Origin: Rugamonas sp. A1-17
GTDB lineage: Bacteria > Pseudomonadota > Gammaproteobacteria > Burkholderiales > Burkholderiaceae_D
Direction of reading: 5' to 3'
Assembly: GCA_025548565.1 (NCBI GenBank)
Contig: JAJLPB010000017.1
Location: 1 to 64,000 of the forward strand
DNA: 64,000 bases
Shown here: in pieces, positions 60,028 to 64,000 of the stretch
Numbering within the stretch: position 1 is the first letter of the stretch
Layout: each line of letters begins with the position of its first letter
Program-made: the position numbers and the translations under genes
The notes under the pieces: model-generated
Database searches by the model: none
What the model was told of the DNA's origin: nothing
The model's input: only the letters and a program-made list of their open reading frames with translations

Positions 60028-60233
60028 GCCGCGCTCCGGAGAGGGGGAGACTCAACCCCGGCCGCGCGCAATTCCCGCGCGACGATCTCGTTGAAGGTCA
60101 GCGTAGGGTTCAATTCGCTCAACATTCCCATCTTGATCCAGAACGCCGCCTGCGCGTTGATGGACCGGCAAGCAACGGCGCTCGCCTTGCGGATCTGGTC
60201 GTGCAGCTCATCGTCGATGTTCACAATGCCCAT
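60024..60233 (-). CDS. ParD-like antitoxin-family protein
   Basis: The 69-residue protein (GIVNIDDELHDQIRKASAVACRSINAQAAFWIKMG) has a ribbon-helix-helix-like start as in the ParD_like family of type II antitoxins. No ParE-type toxin is next to it; the gene downstream, overlapping by four bases, is a methionine aminopeptidase. A 28-bp palindrome in its promoter is the type of site such proteins use to repress themselves. Whether Map is the partner is an open question. Confidence 0.78.
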   Translation of the reverse strand: MGIVNIDDELHDQIRKASAVACRSINAQAAFWIKMGMLSELNPTLTFNEIVARELRAAGVESPPLRSAA

Positions 60234-60243
60234 TTTTTATCCT

Positions 60244-60271
60244 ATATATGAAACGTATATGTATCATATAT
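60244..60271. promoter_or_regulatory. Palindrome before the ParD-like/map unit
   Basis: ATATATGA-N12-TCATATAT is a perfect 8-bp dyad beginning 11 bp upstream of the ParD-like start codon. RHH antitoxins bind such repeated AT-rich half-sites to autoregulate. Confidence 0.6.
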
Positions 60272-60504
60272 GATCTTGCGATGATTTTCCATGACTAAGT
60301 GATAATTCGCGTATTTTGTACACTGGCAAGCTGCTATCCTGACGCCCTCCAGGCGGAGCAAGCCGTGAGCGCGGCAGGACAAGCGCTCCGTGCAGATGAC
60401 CATGAGCCGACGCAGCGCCTCAGTTTCGGACGAAGTTGTGCGGACCATCGATCAGGTCCGGGCGCTGCAGTATTAATCCATCAACGAAACGAAGAGAATT
60501 GAAT

Positions 60505-60903
60505 ATGTCATTCACGAAGCGCGCTTTGCTTTTTGTCTTTGCTGCACTGTTATTTGGGTGCTCACGTTCGCCTGAGCCACCGCATGAGGTGCCGGCGTCG
60601 AAGACCACGGCGAGCATGCAAGCCGCATCTAAAGAGATCACCGAGAACCAGGCGCTGGATCTGCTGTTGGCCGCGCTGAAACGGCGCAAGGTTGCCGACC
60701 TGGATTGTCTTGAATTTATGGCGGAAACCGACGATCCCGCTGTCTTGAAGGCGGAACAGTGGGAATTCGCAGCCCATGAAATACACGACCAAAGATGCGG
60801 TGGAGACCCTGCTGTATCGCCCGTGCGTGATCGCTATCAAGTCAGCTCGGCGGGCAAGGTCAAGGTCTATAACGCGGCAGAAGGTGAATTCAAAAAATTT
60901 TAA
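60505..60903 (+). CDS. Small lipoprotein of unknown function
   Basis: The 132-residue protein has a lipoprotein signal (LLFVFAALLFGCSRSPEPP) and a short mature domain (ITENQALDLLLAALKRRKVADLDCLEFMAET..., YQVSSAGKVKVYNAAEGEFKKF) with two cysteines that could form a disulfide. I do not recognise the family. It stands alone between the ParD-like unit and the carboxymuconolactone-decarboxylase-like gene. A GAAGAGAA stretch gives a weak ribosome-binding site. Confidence 0.72.
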   Translation: MSFTKRALLFVFAALLFGCSRSPEPPHEVPASKTTASMQAASKEITENQALDLLLAALKRRKVADLDCLEFMAETDDPAVLKAEQWEFAAHEIHDQRCGGDPAVSPVRDRYQVSSAGKVKVYNAAEGEFKKF

Positions 60904-60928
60904 TTGGCGCGGATGACGCGAGCAGTGC

Positions 60929-61495
60929 TTAGTCCCGTTCCGGCACCGGCACGTTAAAGCCGTTCAGCGTCACCGATACCAGCGCATACAGGCCGACCAG
61001 GTAGATCAGCTCACTGGCGCCATGCTGGCCGAAGGTGTCTACGGCCAAGCGGTACAAGGGTTCCGGCAGCGTGCCGCCCCGGCTCAGCGCGTAGGCCGTG
61101 TCGTAGGCGATGCTTTCCTCCTTGTTCAAATCTCCCGGCTTGACGTCGGCCACCAGCGTGGACAGCCGCTCGGCGGTCATGCCTTCGCGCTCGGCGACCG
61201 CGATGTGGGCGTAGATCTCGTACGCCGCGTTGTAGCTGGCCCCGACCGTCAGGATGGCGATCTGCCGCACGTTTTCGGGCAGCTTGGTGTTGGCGGTCAT
61301 GGCCAGCGTCAGGTCCCATATCGCCTTGCCGATGCCCGGCTCGTGCAGCCATGGGTTCCATGGTCCCATCAGCGCGCCGTCTTCGCGCACCGAAATGAAA
61401 TCGTTGAAGTTGCTGTTGATGCCCTTGCGCATATTGTCGTACAGGGCTTTTTGTTCGGGTGTGAGGTCTTTCGGGGCGATCAGTGGCAGGCGCAT
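60929..61495 (-). CDS. Carboxymuconolactone decarboxylase-family protein
   Basis: The 188-residue protein has an all-helical AhpD/CMD-like core (LTLAMTANTKLPENVRQIAILTVGASYNAAYEIYAHIAVAEREGMT). The redox CxxC of AhpD is absent: the helix reads ASYNAAYEIYAH, with only the Glu and His kept. It is therefore not an AhpD-type peroxidase partner. ATG 61495 has AAGGGA upstream. It is divergent from vgrG but shows no functional link. Confidence 0.85.
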   Translation of the reverse strand: MRLPLIAPKDLTPEQKALYDNMRKGINSNFNDFISVREDGALMGPWNPWLHEPGIGKAIWDLTLAMTANTKLPENVRQIAILTVGASYNAAYEIYAHIAVAEREGMTAERLSTLVADVKPGDLNKEESIAYDTAYALSRGGTLPEPLYRLAVDTFGQHGASELIYLVGLYALVSVTLNGFNVPVPERD

Positions 61496-61665
61496 GGCGG
61501 TTCCCTTCGGTGGTTGAACTGTCAACCCTCAGCATAGGCGCGCGGCGCCGCGAACTCTGTACGCCATCACACCCTGCGCACGGTTGAAAATGCGCAGCCT
61601 CAGCAATAATAGTAAAATCCGATTGTTTGTGAAATGGCAACTATCCCACCGTATAAGGTCAAGCG

Positions 61666-63687
61666 ATGCGCGATGAAGTCAAATCCATAGTGGCGGCATT
61701 CGCTGATGGTCAGCACAATCGACTCCTGCGTCTTCAATTTCCCAACCAGGATGCGCCTGGCCAGTTCCTTGTCAATCAACTCGACGCGATGGAAGGGCTG
61801 TCGCGCCCGTTTGAGTACAAGGTGGAGCTCCTTTCGGAGTCCGCCCATGTTGAGCTCAAGGACATGCAGGGCAAGCTGCTCTCGGTCCATCTGGTACTTG
61901 GCGACGGCGGTATTCGCTACTTCACCGGACACGTTTTCAGCTTCGGGCTGACCAAGGTCGACGGTGGCATCGCTTACTACGAAGCCACACTGGGACCGTG
62001 GTTCCGATTCCTGAGCCTGCGCAAGGATAACTATCTCTTTCATCAAGCGACGTTGTACGAGCAAACCTCCAGCGTGTTTGCGGACTATGACGGCCTTTGC
62101 GATTGGGACTGGCGCGTCGCTGGCGCGCAAAAAATAATGAACGATGCGTGCCAGTTCGACGAGACCGACAGCAATTATTTGCAGCGGCGCTGGAACGCGG
62201 CGGGGCTGGTTTACTGGTTCGAACACAGTGCAAGCGGCCACAAGATGGTGCTGACCGACGACACGACGATTGCTGCGCCGATAGAAGGCGGGGAAGAGGT
62301 GCCGTTTCAACGCCACGGCGGCGCGCAGGAAGAGGACGGGATCGGCGAGTGGTCGCCTATGCGCCACTTGGTGCAAGGTGCCGTGGCGGTTGCCAGCTAC
62401 GACTTCAAAAGCGGCAAGCCCATCGTCAGCGCGATGCCGACGGTGAACCGACAAGGCAATGTGCCGGTCATCGAATCGTACGAATACACAGGCGCCCTCG
62501 GTTTTGCCGACCATGCCACCGGCGAAGCGCTGGCCCGGTTGCGCCTGGAGGAAATGGAAGCCGTGGGAAAACTGTTCCATGGCGCTGGCAATAACCGCCG
62601 CCTGGCGCCGGGGCGCTGGTTCCGCCTGACAGGACATTTCGATGGCGCGCCAAACGGAGGCAGTGGGGATACCGATGAGTTTCTGGTCGTCGAAGTGCGG
62701 CATCGCGCCTCGAACAATTACCAGGTCAACGCGCAGCAGGCGTCGGAGTACCAGAACCAGGTGACGTGCTTGCGCAAGATCATTCCCTGGCGGCCCGGCC
62801 GCACACGCAATTGCGAAGAGACCCGGATCTACGGCCTGCAGACTGCCACGATCACCGGCCCGGCCGGCGAAGAAATCCATACCGATGAATTTGGCCGCGT
62901 GCGGGTTCAGTTCCACTGGGACCGGGTCGGTGTCCGCGACGAGAACAGTTCCACCTGGATCCGCGTTGCAACGCCATGGGCAGGCTCGAACTTCGGCATG
63001 ACTTCGATCCCGCGCGTCGGGACCGAGGTGATTGTCTCCTTTTTTGGCGGCGATCCGGACCGCCCGATCATTATTGGCATGGTCCCCAACGTCGATACCA
63101 TGCCGGCGTGGGAACTGCCTGCCAATAAGACCCAAAGCGGCATGATGTCCAGGTCCAGCCCAGGGGGCGGTGCACAGAACGCGAACGCCTTGCGCTTCGA
63201 GGACAAGAAGGGCGCCGAGCAAGTCTGGCTCAAGGCCGAGCGCGATTTCGATTCGAATGTCGGCAACGACCAGACACTCACTGTGGGCAACAACCGCAGC
63301 AAAGTCGTGGCGCAGGACGAGGATGCCTTCGTCGGGAACAACCATAGCCGCCGCATCAAGAACAGCCTGATGGAGACGGTCAAGGTCGACGCCTTGCAGC
63401 AGATCGGCGGCGAAAAGAACACGCTGGTCGGCAAGCATTACAAGGTGGAGGCCGGCGAGTCCTTCGAGATCACTTGCGGGCAGGCCAAGTTCTATATGGA
63501 TAAAAGCGGCAACGTCGCCATCACGGGCAAGAGCATCAACATCACCTCCGACGGGCCGGTTCAGGTTAACGGCAAGACGATCGACCTGAACTCCAGCGGC
63601 GGCGCGGCGGCCGTCACGCCCAGCCCGAAAGGTGGCGGGGCCATCATCGCCGATGTCGACGCCCAGTTTCCAGGCAACCCCACATGA
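61666..63687 (+). CDS. vgrG: Type VI secretion tip protein VgrG
   Basis: The 673-residue protein has the gp27-like N-terminal part (HNRLLRLQFPNQDAPGQFLVNQLDAMEGLSRPFEYKVELLS, WFRFLSLRKDNYLFHQ), the gp5-like OB fold (EIHTDEFGRVRVQFHWDRVGVRDENSSTWIRVATPWAG, GTEVIVSFFGGDPDRPIIIG) and a C-terminal beta-helix needle with repeated VGN.. units (DSNVGNDQTLTVGNNRSK, VGNNHSRRIKNSLMETV). No extra C-terminal enzyme domain is visible. It overlaps a DcrB/DUF1795 gene by four bases, the usual layout of an orphan vgrG island that carries an effector with its chaperone. Confidence 0.95.
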   Translation: MRDEVKSIVAAFADGQHNRLLRLQFPNQDAPGQFLVNQLDAMEGLSRPFEYKVELLSESAHVELKDMQGKLLSVHLVLGDGGIRYFTGHVFSFGLTKVDGGIAYYEATLGPWFRFLSLRKDNYLFHQATLYEQTSSVFADYDGLCDWDWRVAGAQKIMNDACQFDETDSNYLQRRWNAAGLVYWFEHSASGHKMVLTDDTTIAAPIEGGEEVPFQRHGGAQEEDGIGEWSPMRHLVQGAVAVASYDFKSGKPIVSAMPTVNRQGNVPVIESYEYTGALGFADHATGEALARLRLEEMEAVGKLFHGAGNNRRLAPGRWFRLTGHFDGAPNGGSGDTDEFLVVEVRHRASNNYQVNAQQASEYQNQVTCLRKIIPWRPGRTRNCEETRIYGLQTATITGPAGEEIHTDEFGRVRVQFHWDRVGVRDENSSTWIRVATPWAGSNFGMTSIPRVGTEVIVSFFGGDPDRPIIIGMVPNVDTMPAWELPANKTQSGMMSRSSPGGGAQNANALRFEDKKGAEQVWLKAERDFDSNVGNDQTLTVGNNRSKVVAQDEDAFVGNNHSRRIKNSLMETVKVDALQQIGGEKNTLVGKHYKVEAGESFEITCGQAKFYMDKSGNVAITGKSINITSDGPVQVNGKTIDLNSSGGAAAVTPSPKGGGAIIADVDAQFPGNPT

Positions 63688-64000
63688 CAGAAATAATGAA
63701 CTATCAAATTCAGGAAGGCGTTTTCGTGGTGCCCGCGCAGGCCCAGGACCGCAGCGTCAACATGCTCGTGCTCAACCATGGTCCCGGCGGGTTGACGCTG
63801 GTGGTCACGCGCGATCTCATGCAGGAGGGCGAGGTGCTCGACGGCATGCTGCGCCGCCAGCTGCGCACGCTTGGTACCCAGGTCAAGCAATTGAAGCACC
63901 AGGAACCGGTGGCCCTGCAGGTGGGGCAGGCAGCGCTGCCCGCGTTACAGGTAGCGGTGACCTTCAAGCAAAACAACGCTACCGTCCACCAGCTGCAGAC
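63684..64000 (+). CDS. DcrB/DUF1795-family EagR-type chaperone (partial, runs off the window)
   Basis: The first 105 residues are present (YQIQEGVFVVPAQAQDRSVNMLVLN, GLTLVVTRDLMQEGEVLDGMLRRQLRTLG, ALPALQVAVTFKQNNATVHQLQ), which match the DUF1795/DcrB fold of Eag chaperones. These bind the N-terminal transmembrane region of Rhs or other T6SS effectors and load them onto VgrG. ATG 63684 overlaps the vgrG stop, giving coupled translation. The 3' end is outside the window; an Rhs or PAAR effector gene is expected next. Confidence 0.85.
   Translation, partial: MTEIMNYQIQEGVFVVPAQAQDRSVNMLVLNHGPGGLTLVVTRDLMQEGEVLDGMLRRQLRTLGTQVKQLKHQEPVALQVGQAALPALQVAVTFKQNNATVHQLQ

Overview
The window looks like chromosomal DNA from a high-GC betaproteobacterium, most likely Oxalobacteraceae (Massilia, Duganella or Janthinobacterium type). 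The assignment rests on gene content (many TonB-dependent receptors, Porin_4-type porins, a tryptophan-halogenase-bearing polysaccharide locus, DctBD, VgrG) and on tRNA sequence style. It is an inference; no 16S gene is present.

Layout. 1-425: an isolated tRNA-Ser 3' end followed by a strong terminator, a possible island junction. 426-5159: a membrane-anchored regulator, a TonB-dependent receptor and an exported 2H phosphoesterase that overlaps the receptor gene. 5258-21865: a xylan/oligosaccharide locus with two large TonB-dependent receptors, a flavin-dependent halogenase, a cupin/JmjC-like protein, a LacI regulator, a GH10 xylanase and two GH3 glycosidases, with LacI-type boxes spread over it. 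22053-29531: an aspartate module (aspA, porin, LysR, a double aspartate/glutamate racemase, a GltI-like binding protein and a dicarboxylate/amino-acid symporter) tied together by three ATGC-N7-GCAT sites. 29775-33957: a LysR regulator, an orphan ModA-like binding protein, a citrate/tricarballylate-type MHS transporter and a porin. 34188-36542: LemA, two TPM-domain proteins and a Met-rich exported protein, with FNR-type boxes at -41.5 geometry. 36658-44507: an SDR and a TetR divergent pair and a three-gene RND efflux operon sharing a double palindromic operator, then a second TetR. 44585-44761: tRNA-Glu and tRNA-Ala. 45150-48195: a compact operon of a Cys-nucleophile alpha/beta hydrolase, an acyl carrier protein, a ketosynthase and a MipA-like outer-membrane protein. 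48196-50304: a siderophore receptor with a Fur box. 50595-53498: a sulfurtransferase and an arsA ATPase gene broken by one amber codon. 53726-59255: a sigma-54 operon of C4-dicarboxylate symporter, porin, dctB and dctD. 59260-60233: methionine aminopeptidase coupled to a ParD-like antitoxin. 60505-64000: a lipoprotein, a carboxymuconolactone-decarboxylase-like protein, VgrG and the start of an EagR/DcrB-type chaperone.

How it works together. Much of the window is nutrient scavenging. Plant xylan is captured, cut and imported; aspartate, C4-dicarboxylates and probably tricarboxylates are taken up by three transporter-plus-porin sets, each with its own regulator. The parts most likely to hold something undescribed are the receptor/2H-phosphoesterase module (426-5159), the hydrolase-ACP-KS-MipA operon (45150-48195), the Map/ParD-like pair (59260-60233) and the symporter-plus-orphan-binding-protein arrangement. 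All operator calls are by eye and have not been tested computationally.
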